DNA of 43,969 bases from Chloroflexota bacterium (GCA_016876035.1 VGOE01000015.1:1-43969), one strand, 5' to 3'; counted from the stretch's first letter, positions 18,054 to 25,530 are shown. The notes: generated by a model from the sequence alone, not told the origin. A program made the numbers and translations.

Positions 18054-19181
18054 TCAAAGCCCAATCTCTCGCGCTACAAGCTGGCGCTGAAAGCGAGCGT
18101 CGCCAAAAGCGAACTCAGATGCCTTGGCCCGCTTGGAATAAAGAGGCAGGTCGTGATCTTCACAGAAACCAATGGCTCCGTGACACTGGTGAGCCAGGTC
18201 TGAAATTCGTCTGTACGCCTCGCTGGTCCAGACCTTGGCCACGGCAGCCTCTTTGCCAAACGGAAGACCCTCGTTTACCTTCCAGGCTGCCAGGTAGGTC
18301 ACATACTTCATCCCTTCCAGATCAATCAGCATATTGGCGCAGTGGTGCTGAATAGCCTGCAAGCTGCCAATCGGGTGGTCGAACTGGACTCTCTGTTTGA
18401 CGTAATCAACAGTCATGTCCAAGACCTGCTGAGCACCACCTGTCATTTCTGCGCACTTGGCTACTGTAGCTACCTGGAGCAGCTTCTGAAGATACTCTCC
18501 GCCCTTGTGAACTTCGCCCAGGATACTGCCCTGGGGAATTCTCACCCTATTCAAAGTCACCTGGAACTGCTTGTCACCGGCTATAGCATCAATCGGGATG
18601 ACAGTCAGGTTGGGATGCTTGGCATCCACTAGGAAGAGAGTGATTCCTTGCTGGCCGGAATTGTCTTTGCTTCTCGCGGCGCACAGCACGAGGTCAGCTA
18701 GGTGAGCATACTCCACAAAGAGCTTAGTGCCATCAACACTATATTCCTTGCCGTCGGCTGTAGCCTGACATTGAAGAGCATTAAGCTCATAGCCCACGTC
18801 CGGTTCACTTACAGCCAGGGTCAGTACCAGCTTACCTTGGGCTATCTTGGGAAGCAATCCCTTCTTCTGTTCTTCGCTTCCCACTTCGAGGATCGCCAGG
18901 CTACCTATCAGAGTAGGGAAGAACGGTCCGGGCAAGGCTGCTCTTCCCATTTCCTCGAGGAGCACGGCAACATCAAGGAAGCTGCCCTCGATTCCTCCGT
19001 ACTTCTCTGGAATAACAAGCCCCATCCAGCCCAGTTCTGCCATTTTCCCCCACAGCTCGGGGGTGTAACCCTTTTCGTCCTTCACGATCTTTCTTACTAG
19101 ATCCTTTGGACACTCAGTAGACAGGAAATCACGGGCTATTTTCCTTAGCATTTCTTGCTCTTCAGTAAAGGAAAAATCCAT
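18054..19181 (-). CDS. Acyl-CoA dehydrogenase, probably the non-catalytic subunit of a heteromer
   Basis: A 375-residue FAD-fold protein with acyl-CoA dehydrogenase N-terminal (MDFSFTEEQEMLRKIARDFL), middle (LAVSEPDVGYELNALQ) and C-terminal helical domains. The usual closing motif (E)GTSExQR reads SEFAFGDARFQR, so the MCAD-type Glu is Phe. The alternative IVD/LCAD position in helix G (LQVATVAKCAEMTGGA) also has no acid. The middle-domain SEPxxGSD motif is altered to SEPDVGYE. Actinobacterial steroid enzymes such as ChsE1-ChsE2 are alpha2-beta2 heteromers with one catalytic subunit, and the adjacent gene, 13 bases upstream, is the likely partner. Activity alone is doubtful. Confidence 0.8.
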   Translation of the reverse strand: MDFSFTEEQEMLRKIARDFLSTECPKDLVRKIVKDEKGYTPELWGKMAELGWMGLVIPEKYGGIEGSFLDVAVLLEEMGRAALPGPFFPTLIGSLAILEVGSEEQKKGLLPKIAQGKLVLTLAVSEPDVGYELNALQCQATADGKEYSVDGTKLFVEYAHLADLVLCAARSKDNSGQQGITLFLVDAKHPNLTVIPIDAIAGDKQFQVTLNRVRIPQGSILGEVHKGGEYLQKLLQVATVAKCAEMTGGAQQVLDMTVDYVKQRVQFDHPIGSLQAIQHHCANMLIDLEGMKYVTYLAAWKVNEGLPFGKEAAVAKVWTSEAYRRISDLAHQCHGAIGFCEDHDLPLYSKRAKASEFAFGDARFQRQLVAREIGL

Positions 19182-19194
19182 ACCTCTGTCCTTC

Positions 19195-20376
19195 TTAGCT
19201 TCTGGGCAAGCCCAGACCTCTTAGCGCTATGGTGTTTCTTTGAATCTCCGAGGTACCACCCGCCAGGCTCAGACCCCTGTTGAAATTGTATAGAAACATG
19301 AATCTTCTTCTCAACGAGGCCCATTTGGAGTTATCCCTTAGCTGCACCTGTGGTCCCAGGACTTGCAACCCTACGTTGGCCATGCGCTGCCCCAGTTCGT
19401 CAGCAAAGACTTTGACTACAGAAGACTCCCAACTGATGCTAGATCCCTTGTTCAGCAGCCAGACAGCCTTGTAGCTAAGCATGCGGCACACCTCTAGCTC
19501 GACGGCTATCTCCGCCAACGTGTCTTGCAAAACCCGATCCTCTTTTAGGCTTCGGCCGTCATACTTGGCTTCGTTTACGTATTGCACCAAGTCTTCCAAA
19601 TCTCTCCAGCTTCCAGCGTGTCTCAAACATCTGCCCCAGAACCTGTCTCCTTCCAGGCATTCGAATACAAGAGGCAGCCCTCGGTTCTCCTGACCGAGAA
19701 GATGTCTCTTGGGGACACGAACGTCCTCGAGGAATATCTCATTGAAAGACTTAGCTCCGGCCATATCTATGATTGGGTTCACGGTTACCCCCGGACTTCT
19801 TACATCCACCAAGAAGGTGCTCAGCCCTCTCGCTTTGGGAGCATCTGGATCTGTTCTGGCCAGAATCAGGCTCCACTCCGCGAGATGAGCACCGGTAGGC
19901 CATATCTTCTGCCCATTGAGTATGTAGTCATCGCCGTTTTTCACAGCGCGTGTCGCTGTGTTTAGTAAGTCGGAGCCTGCCCCCGGCTCGCTCAACCCTG
20001 TAGACCAAAATATCTCTCCCCTGGCCATCTTGGGGAGGAACTCACTCTTTTGCTCTTGGGTGCCGTGGGCCACAATGCCTGCCCCAACAGCGTCGTTAAA
20101 CAGATGTCCGTATTGTGGTGCTCTATGGTAAGCTAGCTCTTCGGCGGCAACAAAGCGCTCCATAACCGAGCGTCCCAGCCCCCCATACTCTTTGGGCCAC
20201 GTTATGCCCAGCCATCCCTTTTCCCCCAGTTTCCGCGTAAAGGCCCTAGACCATCCGCCAAAACCATAACCCTCATCTTCGATTTCACAGGGGAAACTTT
20301 CTAGATTCTCTTTCTGGCAAAACTGGCGAACCTCTGCCCGAAGTGCCTCTTCTTTCTCAGAAAATCGGAAGTCCAT
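19195..20376 (-). CDS. Acyl-CoA dehydrogenase, probable catalytic subunit
   Basis: A 393-residue flavoenzyme that introduces a 2,3-double bond in acyl-CoA. It has WPKEYGGLG, the FAD/substrate motif TGLSEPGAGSDLLNTAT, and the C-terminal FAD motif LAGGTSEIQRNTIALRGLGL. Gly replaces the MCAD-type catalytic Glu, but Asp244 in LEGDRFWG falls near the helix-G acid of isovaleryl-CoA dehydrogenase, so it can serve as base. Its start codon overlaps the stop of the upstream split-barrel gene (TAATG), indicating translational coupling. It lies 13 bases before the second dehydrogenase. Together they probably form a two-subunit dehydrogenase for bulky acyl-CoA. Electron-transferring flavoprotein genes are not in the window. 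Confidence 0.85.
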   Translation of the reverse strand: MDFRFSEKEEALRAEVRQFCQKENLESFPCEIEDEGYGFGGWSRAFTRKLGEKGWLGITWPKEYGGLGRSVMERFVAAEELAYHRAPQYGHLFNDAVGAGIVAHGTQEQKSEFLPKMARGEIFWSTGLSEPGAGSDLLNTATRAVKNGDDYILNGQKIWPTGAHLAEWSLILARTDPDAPKARGLSTFLVDVRSPGVTVNPIIDMAGAKSFNEIFLEDVRVPKRHLLGQENRGLPLVFECLEGDRFWGRCLRHAGSWRDLEDLVQYVNEAKYDGRSLKEDRVLQDTLAEIAVELEVCRMLSYKAVWLLNKGSSISWESSVVKVFADELGQRMANVGLQVLGPQVQLRDNSKWASLRRRFMFLYNFNRGLSLAGGTSEIQRNTIALRGLGLPRS

Positions 20377-20768
20377 TATACCTTTGCCCCGCCTTTCATA
20401 GGAGGCATGATAGACGCATGTTCAACGGCTATTTTGACAACAGAATGAACCTCCATTTTCATCGGGGCAAACTGAGCCTTGAAGGAGTCCAACAGATCAC
20501 CAGACTTGATTATTTGTGCTTTTCCACTGATGCGACAGCCTCCCCAGGTGTCTGGGTCGAAGACCATGACCGACACCTGTGGATTCTCTCTGATGTTAGC
20601 CATGGTCTGCGGGGATGCTATTTCGGCGAAGACGACGTGCTCGTCATCGAGCACTCGGAAAGATCCTTTGGGCGAGACATTCGGTTTGCCATTCTTGCTT
20701 GCCGTGGCTACGAAAGCGGGTACAACGCGCGAGATCATCTTCTTAGCTTCTTCTGGTAGCTTTGCCAT
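20376..20768 (-). CDS. Pyridoxamine-5'-phosphate-oxidase-like split-barrel flavoprotein
   Basis: A 130-residue split beta-barrel protein. The N-terminal motif VVPAFVATASKNGKPNVSPK, the strand HVVFAEIASPQTMANIRENP and VSVMVFDPDTWGG fit the PNPOx-like family that binds FMN or F420. True PdxH is longer and has a different substrate loop. Members reduce a range of flavin- or F420-dependent substrates, or bind haem. It is the first gene of the igr-like operon and is coupled to the dehydrogenase gene by a one-base stop/start overlap, so it may act on the same substrate class. AGGAGGGG lies upstream of the ATG. Confidence 0.8.
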   Translation of the reverse strand: MAKLPEEAKKMISRVVPAFVATASKNGKPNVSPKGSFRVLDDEHVVFAEIASPQTMANIRENPQVSVMVFDPDTWGGCRISGKAQIIKSGDLLDSFKAQFAPMKMEVHSVVKIAVEHASIMPPMKGGAKV

Positions 20769-20789
20769 ATCGCCCCTCCTTCGGCATGA

Positions 20790-20818
20790 ATTCTAGCATT
20801 GATGCCTTGAAAAGGCAA
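20790..20818 (-). promoter_or_regulatory. Promoter of the six-gene acyl-CoA operon
   Basis: On the minus strand TTGCCT (20813-20818), a 17-base spacer and TAGAAT (20790-20795) lie 22 bases before the first start codon. No further promoter was seen inside the operon, whose gaps are mostly under 70 bases. The 317-base gap 20769-21085 otherwise holds only the divergent promoter at 21019. Confidence 0.5.
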
Positions 20819-21002
20819 CTTTGGCAGTTGCCGACCTTCCTGCGAAACACGGCAAATCTTCATGGCTCAGCTACGAACAGGAGTCGGGACGTTAGATTGC
20901 CGAATACAGATTGTCTTACACGGTTTCGTGTTCTGTGGGATTTTCGTGATTTCAAATCGGGGGAGATCGTGGTCACCGCAGAAGATGATATAATAACTCG
21001 AA

Positions 21003-21085
21003 AGGCTGCCAAGAGCAGTTGAAGTCAACCTGGAATCAAAACTAGAATTGATGTCAAACGTCCCCTAAGTCCGAAGGAGTAAGTT
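21003..21085 (+). promoter_or_regulatory. Leader/promoter copy 1, upstream of the Phd-like gene
   Basis: TTGAAG (21019-21024), an 18-base spacer and TAGAAT (21043-21048) form a sigma70-like promoter. The whole ~80-base segment, from GAGCAGTTGAAGT through AATTGATG and AAACGTCCC to the GGAG ribosome site, resembles 22703-22787 at roughly two-thirds of positions. Confidence 0.5.
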
Positions 21086-21328
21086 ATGAAAATCTATACT
21101 TATTCTGAGGCTAGACAAAAGTTGGCGCAGTTTGAAGAGTCCGAGAACGAAGAGCTTGTCATTCGACGCCGCGAGGGCGATATGTTTTCCATTGTTCCGA
21201 AGCCTCTCCGCCGGCGGTCTCCCTTTGATGTGCCTTGTCTGCGCAAAGGCATTTCACGGAAAGAAATACTGGAGGCAATTCGTGAGTCTAGAGAAGGGCT
21301 TAATAGCTTACTACAGCGGCCGGCGTAA
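21086..21328 (+). CDS. Phd/YefM-like antitoxin
   Basis: An 80-residue small protein starting MKIYTYSEARQKLAQFEE, matching the N-terminal DNA-binding part of Phd/YefM antitoxins. The strand ELVIRRREGDMFSIVPK follows, then a Pro-rich turn (RRRSPFDVP) and a C-terminal helix ISRKEILEAIRESRE that would bind a toxin. Phd-type proteins repress their own operon and neutralise RelE, Doc or PIN toxins. No known toxin gene follows; the next genes are an unknown 113-aa protein and a HEPN-like protein. Ribosome site GAAGGAG lies upstream. The confident part is the antitoxin fold; partner and function are open. Confidence 0.7.
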   Translation: MKIYTYSEARQKLAQFEESENEELVIRRREGDMFSIVPKPLRRRSPFDVPCLRKGISRKEILEAIRESREGLNSLLQRPA

Positions 21329-21368
21329 ATGCTACCGATGATTTCGGGCGTCGGAACGAGAGGAGAGA

Positions 21369-21710
21369 ATGAAGAGGATCAAACCGGAATATATCGGGTG
21401 GTGGCGGATTACCGAAATGTCCCAATGGGACCAGGAATTCATCGATCTTGTCGCGCCTGGTCACCTGACCGTTAAGAGCAACGGGTTGGGCGAATTCGCT
21501 TTCGGGGCAATTGAGGCAGACGTTGACTGCCGGGTTGAGAAGGTGGGTGGAACAGAACGGCTCGCCTTCTCATTTGAGGGATGGGACGAAGGGGATGACG
21601 TAAGCGGAAGAGGATGGGCAGAAGTGACTGGGGACGCCATGCAGGGATGGTTTTCCTTTCACCTTGGTGATGAGTCAACGTTCAAGGCGGTGAGGCAGAA
21701 AGCGAGGTGA
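21369..21710 (+). CDS. Conserved hypothetical protein, 113 aa
   Basis: I recognise the pattern but not a function. WWRITEMSQWDQEFIDLVAPGH is followed by short beta strands (GEFAFGAIEADVDCRV, LAFSFEGWDEGDD), GRGWAEV and FHLGDESTFKA. Similar stand-alone proteins occur in many bacterial genomes as hypotheticals, often near mobile or defence genes. It is acidic, soluble and has no signal peptide. GAGAGGAGAG precedes the ATG. It lies 40 bases after the Phd-like gene and 79 before the HEPN-like gene, in the same direction, so the three may be co-expressed. Confidence 0.6.
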   Translation: MKRIKPEYIGWWRITEMSQWDQEFIDLVAPGHLTVKSNGLGEFAFGAIEADVDCRVEKVGGTERLAFSFEGWDEGDDVSGRGWAEVTGDAMQGWFSFHLGDESTFKAVRQKAR

Positions 21711-21789
21711 TGTCCTGGCAGACGGCTGCAGCGAACGGCGCAAACGACGCTGCTTGGCTTGACCGTCAGATGTCCCAAGGAGGAGCACT

Positions 21790-22560
21790 ATGCAAACTAA
21801 CCTCGCAAGATACCAAGACGACCTAGATAGCATCATTGAACGTGCTAAGCTCATTGAACGTGACCTGGTCAATGTGGTTAAGGGAAGAAAGGGAAAGAAA
21901 GGTGAACCCGAGGCCGGTAGGACATTTCAGTTCTCCTATCAAGCTTGGTATTCAGAGGCACACGAAGTCATACGGCAAATCCTGCCAAATCGCCTTAACG
22001 AATTCAAAGAACTTTATCAAGGCAGCGAGAAACGCAAGCCCATTGACAAGAATACATATACAATACGGGATTGGCTTCTCAGCACCCGGTCACCAGTGGA
22101 GATGTTTGCGTACTTCGATGACACAGGGATTGTGCTGGCGCGGTTCCAAATGCAACGCCAGATTCTCGAATCGGCAAAGGCCAGGTTTGAGAGTTCCCTT
22201 TTTGATATTAGGCAAATCGTGCGAGCGGATCTGTTTGACTCAGAACTGCAATCAGCCAGGGAGCTCCTGAAAAACGGGTTCATTCGTGCGGCAGGCGCGA
22301 TTGCTGGGGTAGTGGCTGAGAAGCATCTTGAGGAAGTCTGTCACAACCACAACGTAGCGATGAAGAAGAAGCCGACTATGAGCACATTGAATGACGCGCT
22401 CAAGGACCAGGACGTTATAGATGTTCCCGAATGGCGCTTCATTCAGAGGCTAGGAGACTTGCGCAATCTGTGTGATCACAATAGAAAACGAGAACCCACT
22501 GAAGAGGAAGTCCTTGGGCTAATAGACGGGGTCGACAAGATAATGAAGACGGTGTTTTGA
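21790..22560 (+). CDS. HEPN-like protein, possible RNase toxin or defence effector
   Basis: A 256-residue soluble protein. The N-terminal ~140 residues (helical, basic loop GRKGKKGEPEAGR) are of unknown fold. From about 150 on, SELQSARELLKNGFIRAAGA, then IAGVVAEKHLEEV and LGDLRNLCDHNRKREPTEEE form a helical bundle like DUF4145/HEPN domains. RNLCDH (Arg225 to His230) fits the R-x4-6-H motif that forms the RNase site of HEPN toxins and defence nucleases. AAGGAGG lies upstream of the ATG. It follows the Phd-like antitoxin and an unknown protein. A toxin-antitoxin or abortive-infection role is inferred, not shown; it could instead be a non-enzymatic HEPN. Confidence 0.6.
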   Translation: MQTNLARYQDDLDSIIERAKLIERDLVNVVKGRKGKKGEPEAGRTFQFSYQAWYSEAHEVIRQILPNRLNEFKELYQGSEKRKPIDKNTYTIRDWLLSTRSPVEMFAYFDDTGIVLARFQMQRQILESAKARFESSLFDIRQIVRADLFDSELQSARELLKNGFIRAAGAIAGVVAEKHLEEVCHNHNVAMKKKPTMSTLNDALKDQDVIDVPEWRFIQRLGDLRNLCDHNRKREPTEEEVLGLIDGVDKIMKTVF

Positions 22561-22582
22561 CAGGAACATCTAACCAGGAGTT

Positions 22583-22667
22583 GTAGGGTGAGTGAAACCC
22601 ACCTTCCGGCTGGGGTGTGTTTGGGTGGTGGGTTTCGTCCGCCCCAAGCGGACTACACCCACCCTAC
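22583..22667. repeat. Nested palindromic repeat (GTAGGGTG...CACCCTAC)
   Basis: Outer arms GTAGGGTG (22583-22590) and CACCCTAC (22660-22667), inner arms GAAACCCACC (22594-22603) and GGTGGGTTTC (22627-22636), and a third hairpin GTCCGC-cccaa-GCGGAC (22637-22653). It is a REP-like element, 23 bases after the HEPN-like gene, and may end its transcript. Confidence 0.65.
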
Positions 22668-22702
22668 CTGTTGGTGAGCCTGGCAATTCGAATTGGGTGT
22701 GA

Positions 22703-22787
22703 AGATTGTCACGAGCACTTGAAGTGGAGCTGACTCAAAGCTACAATTGAGGCTAAACGGCCCACAAGCCTGTAGGAGGTGACTGGA
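22703..22787 (+). promoter_or_regulatory. Leader/promoter copy 2, upstream of enoyl-CoA hydratase
   Basis: TTGAAG (22719-22724), 17 bases, TACAAT (22742-22747), then AATTGAGG, AAACGGCCC and the AGGAGG site. It is homologous along its length to 21003-21085, including the -35, the -10 and the sequence between -10 and the ribosome site. Confidence 0.55.
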
Positions 22788-23570
22788 ATGCCAGCGTTTA
22801 TCTACGAGAAGAAGGGAAGGATCGCCTATCTCACCATCAACCGGCCCGAGGCGCGCAACGCCATGAACCGCGAAGTCTGGGATGGGCTGGTAAAAGCCTG
22901 GAAAGACGTGGGAGACAACCCTGACATCTGGATAGCCATTGTGACCGCCACTGGTGACAAGGCCTTCTCATCAGGGCAGGACTTGAAGGAGATGGCTGAG
23001 TGGATGGCCATCCCCGAGGACAAGCGTCCCCCTATGCCACTGCCGGAAGTCAACCCTATGCGCGGCATGCAGGTATGGAAGCCCTTCATCGCCGCCATCA
23101 ACGGCCTTTGTATCGGCGGGGGACTGGAGCTGGCCATGGCCTGCGATCTCAGGATTGCGGCCAGTACCGCCAGGCTCGGTCTGGCCGAGGTCAAGTCAGC
23201 AGTCATACCGGGGAACAGCGGCAGCCAGAAGCTGCCACGTTTGATACCTTTTGCCAAGGCTTTGGAGCTCCTCATGACTGGCGACCTGATGGAGGCCGAG
23301 GAGGCCTGCCGACTTGGTCTGGTGAACAAGGTGGTCCCCTTTGATCAACTCATGCCCGAGGCTGAGGCGCTGGCCAACCGCATCTGCGAAAATGGCCCCC
23401 TAGCCGTCAGGGCAGTCAAGGAACTGGCGTACCGCGGCATAGAGATGAGCCTGGCCGACGGGCTACGACTGGAACTGGAAATCGGCGCCCGCCTTTCGAA
23501 GAGCGAAGACTCTATGGAAGGGCCAAGGGCTTTCGCCGAGAAGAGAAAGCCAGTGTGGAAGGGGAGATAA
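22788..23570 (+). CDS. Enoyl-CoA hydratase/isomerase (crotonase) family protein
   Basis: A 260-residue cytosolic enzyme. INRPEARNAMNREV is the N-terminal family motif. The CoA/oxyanion loop is AFSSGQDLKEM. GLCIGGGLELAMACDLRIA carries the first catalytic Glu, and LAEVKSAVIPGNSGSQKLPR the second Glu position. Canonical hydratases read PExxLGxxPGxGGTQRL, so LG is SA and GGT is SGS, which may change the substrate or reaction. Crotonases also include isomerases, hydrolases and ring-cleaving enzymes. ATG 22788 follows AGGAGG by eight bases; the GTG at 22779 overlaps that site. Likely works with the other acyl-CoA enzymes of the window, although expressed from its own promoter. Confidence 0.85.
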   Translation: MPAFIYEKKGRIAYLTINRPEARNAMNREVWDGLVKAWKDVGDNPDIWIAIVTATGDKAFSSGQDLKEMAEWMAIPEDKRPPMPLPEVNPMRGMQVWKPFIAAINGLCIGGGLELAMACDLRIAASTARLGLAEVKSAVIPGNSGSQKLPRLIPFAKALELLMTGDLMEAEEACRLGLVNKVVPFDQLMPEAEALANRICENGPLAVRAVKELAYRGIEMSLADGLRLELEIGARLSKSEDSMEGPRAFAEKRKPVWKGR

Positions 23571-23581
23571 CCCCGTTTAGA

Positions 23582-23920
23582 TCATCCACGCCTGATCTCG
23601 ATCTCGGCCTGGATGACCCTCTGAAGTGCGCTGATATCGAAGTATCCTGATATCCTCACTTTGCCGTCGAGCAACAGCAAAGGCAAAGACAAGTCTCCCC
23701 GGTGCACCGCTTCCGTGATATCGGAATGTGTGCAGCACACAGAAGGCTCAGCCAGATCGAGGTATTCCAGTCGCGCCTGGTCGGCAAAAAGCTTGCCCAG
23801 TAGTGCCGCAGTGGATTTGAAGGTCTCTGGTGAAGAGAGGTCCAGGCCGCAGCGGCCTTCGCACTTCTCAACGTGGCTGTCATCAATAACAGTCACCGTG
23901 ATATGAATTGCGGATTTCAA
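23582..23920 (-). CDS. Small thioredoxin-fold-like protein (YuzD-like)
   Basis: A 112-residue soluble protein. The first strand ITVTVIDDS is followed by CEGRCGLDLSSPETFKSTAA, a second Cys pair (SVCCTHSD), and LSLPLLLLDGKVRISGYFD near the C-terminus, where a cis-Pro-like SLP-LLLLDG strand fits a thioredoxin fold. This arrangement resembles YuzD-type putative disulfide proteins. The CxxxC spacing differs from the CxxC of thioredoxin, so redox activity is unproven. The start is TTG. It lies 68 bases upstream of the amidohydrolase stop in the opposite order of transcription, that is downstream of that gene in a leftward pair. Confidence 0.55.
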   Translation of the reverse strand: MKSAIHITVTVIDDSHVEKCEGRCGLDLSSPETFKSTAALLGKLFADQARLEYLDLAEPSVCCTHSDITEAVHRGDLSLPLLLLDGKVRISGYFDISALQRVIQAEIEIRRG

Positions 23921-23988
23921 GGCTTTCCCCTGCTTTTGGACCTCGCCGTGGTTAGCATGGTGCGACCTTTGCGTTACGGCAAGCGCTC

Positions 23989-25152
23989 CTATTTCTCTTT
24001 CGTGAACTCTCTGACCTTGTCCAGCAGTTGCCGATCCACTAAAAGATCGGTGGTGGTGAGGGCCAGAGCCTTGGCTCCATCCAGCAAGCCGCGGTGGCCT
24101 GCTTCCGACGCAGAGGCGGCAGCAAATTCAGGCGAGTGCTCTGGAACCCCTGGAGGAGCAATGGCCACAAAGGGGTGCAGGCTGGGTACTGCCTGACTCA
24201 CATTCCCCATATCAGTGCTACCCAGGCCGCGCCCGGGATCAGAAGTCTGAGGCTTTCGTCCCACAGCCTCAAGGTTTTGGCTGAACAGTTGTGCCAGGAC
24301 TGGGTTGCTGCGCATAGGAGCATAAGTTACTTCACCCCACCGGTATTCCAAACGTGTCCCGGTGGCCAGAGAAGCAGCCAGGAAGCAGTCTAAGACCTTT
24401 TCCCTCAGCTCTTGGAGATATTCTTCATCCTCGGCCCGCACCAGGAACAGGGCTTTGCTGTAGGCGGGAACGATATTGGCTGCTTCACCGCCTTTGATTA
24501 TGATCCCGTGAAGGCGGCTCTTCTCTTTCACGTGCTGGCGCAGCGAATTGATGTTATTGAAAGACAGGATCATGGCTTCCAGGGCATTGACACCCTCATC
24601 TGGGTAGGCGGCAGCATGGGCTGCTCTACCAAAGAACTCTACCTCTAGAGACGAGCAGGCCAACGCAGGAGAGACCACGATGTCTCTCGTCCCAGGATGT
24701 ATCATCATGGCGGCATCCACCCCAGCGAAGGCGCCCCTTTCCACCATGGTCCCCTTGCACCCGTAAATTTCTTCGCCAGGGGTGCCTATGACCAGGACAC
24801 TACCTCCCAGTTGATCAACTGCTGGTCTCACGGCCACTGCCGCACCCACAGCGGCCGTCGCAATGATATTGTGTCCACAGGCATGTCCCAGTCCAGGCAA
24901 AGCGTCATATTCGGCCACATAAGCAATCACCGGTATCCCGTGACCATAGCTGGCTTTGAAAGCCGTGGGTAAACCGCAGATACCTCGTTGCACTTCGAAG
25001 CCCTTGCTTTCCAGGTACTCTGTCAACCAGGTTGATGCCTTCGCCTCTTGAAGACCAATTTCGGGGTTGGTGTGGATCCTCAAACTGAGATCAACAAGCT
25101 CAGCTCGATGGGCTTCCACAGCCTCCGTAACAATGGCTTTCAAGTCGCGCAT
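23989..25152 (-). CDS. M20-family amidohydrolase/aminoacylase
   Basis: A 387-residue metal-dependent hydrolase of the M20D (aminoacylase/AbgB-like) group. Motifs are RIHTNPEIGLQEAKAS, the metal-binding EYDALPGLGHACGHN, GTPGEEIYGCKG with the Glu pair, and a dimerisation domain starting FFGRAAHAAAYPDEGVNALE. The C-terminus SLHPFVAIAPPGVPEHSPEF carries the last metal His pair region. Substrates of the family are N-acyl amino acids, p-aminobenzoyl-glutamate and similar amides. The open frame runs further upstream to 25449, but that part overlaps a decayed antitoxin gene on the other strand and has no family similarity, so the ATG at 25152 was chosen. Confidence 0.8.
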   Translation of the reverse strand: MRDLKAIVTEAVEAHRAELVDLSLRIHTNPEIGLQEAKASTWLTEYLESKGFEVQRGICGLPTAFKASYGHGIPVIAYVAEYDALPGLGHACGHNIIATAAVGAAVAVRPAVDQLGGSVLVIGTPGEEIYGCKGTMVERGAFAGVDAAMMIHPGTRDIVVSPALACSSLEVEFFGRAAHAAAYPDEGVNALEAMILSFNNINSLRQHVKEKSRLHGIIIKGGEAANIVPAYSKALFLVRAEDEEYLQELREKVLDCFLAASLATGTRLEYRWGEVTYAPMRSNPVLAQLFSQNLEAVGRKPQTSDPGRGLGSTDMGNVSQAVPSLHPFVAIAPPGVPEHSPEFAAASASEAGHRGLLDGAKALALTTTDLLVDRQLLDKVREFTKEK

Positions 25153-25263
25153 TCCTGTACTCAAGGTGGTGTCATTATAGCCAATGATAGCCAGCATTGC
25201 CAAGCCAGTTCTGCGTAACAACAGAGATCCTGCTCCTTCCTCTTTCTTACAAGAGGCGTCCAT

Positions 25264-25530
25264 ATGACAGAAAAAAGGGTGGCTGATGTAGTGCTCCGTC
25301 CAACATGCCAAGCCACTCTCCCCAAAGAGATATGCGACCAGCCTGCAATTGGGCCGGGAGATGTACTCGAGCTGGCAGCGGCTGATTGCAGATGATTCCG
25401 CCATCATAGCCAGACCAAGAAAAACGGTAGCTCCTGAAGCGTTGAACAAGATTCAGCAGGCTTTCAAACGTTCTGGCATGACCGAGGAGAAACTTCGGAA
25501 GACATGGCGTCGGATAAGGCAGGAAGTCGC
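25264..25530 (+). pseudogene. Frameshifted AbrB/MazE-type antitoxin gene
   Basis: From ATG 25264 one frame reads VADVVLRPTCQATLPKEICD, then QPAIGPGDVLELAAAD and stops at 25393-25395. This is the swapped-hairpin AbrB fold (VVLRPKxQxTLPKEICxxLGIxPGDxLEL). The next frame (+1) continues without a break of homology: DSAIIARPRKTVAPEALNKI, then QQAFKRSGMTEEKLRK. That is the expected C-terminal toxin-binding part. A single-base change between about 25375 and 25393 has therefore broken the gene. No toxin gene follows; a transposase remnant on the opposite strand abuts the 3' end. The gene was probably part of an AbrB/PIN-type toxin-antitoxin pair. Confidence 0.65.

Noticed and set aside
20762-21022. 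86-aa plus-strand open frame before the Phd-like gene
   Set aside because: Starts inside the opposite gene and covers its promoter; ends within the leader of the Phd-like gene. No homology recognised.
25153-25449. N-terminal extension of the M20 amidohydrolase
   Set aside because: No family similarity, no ribosome site, and overlaps the antitoxin pseudogene on the other strand.
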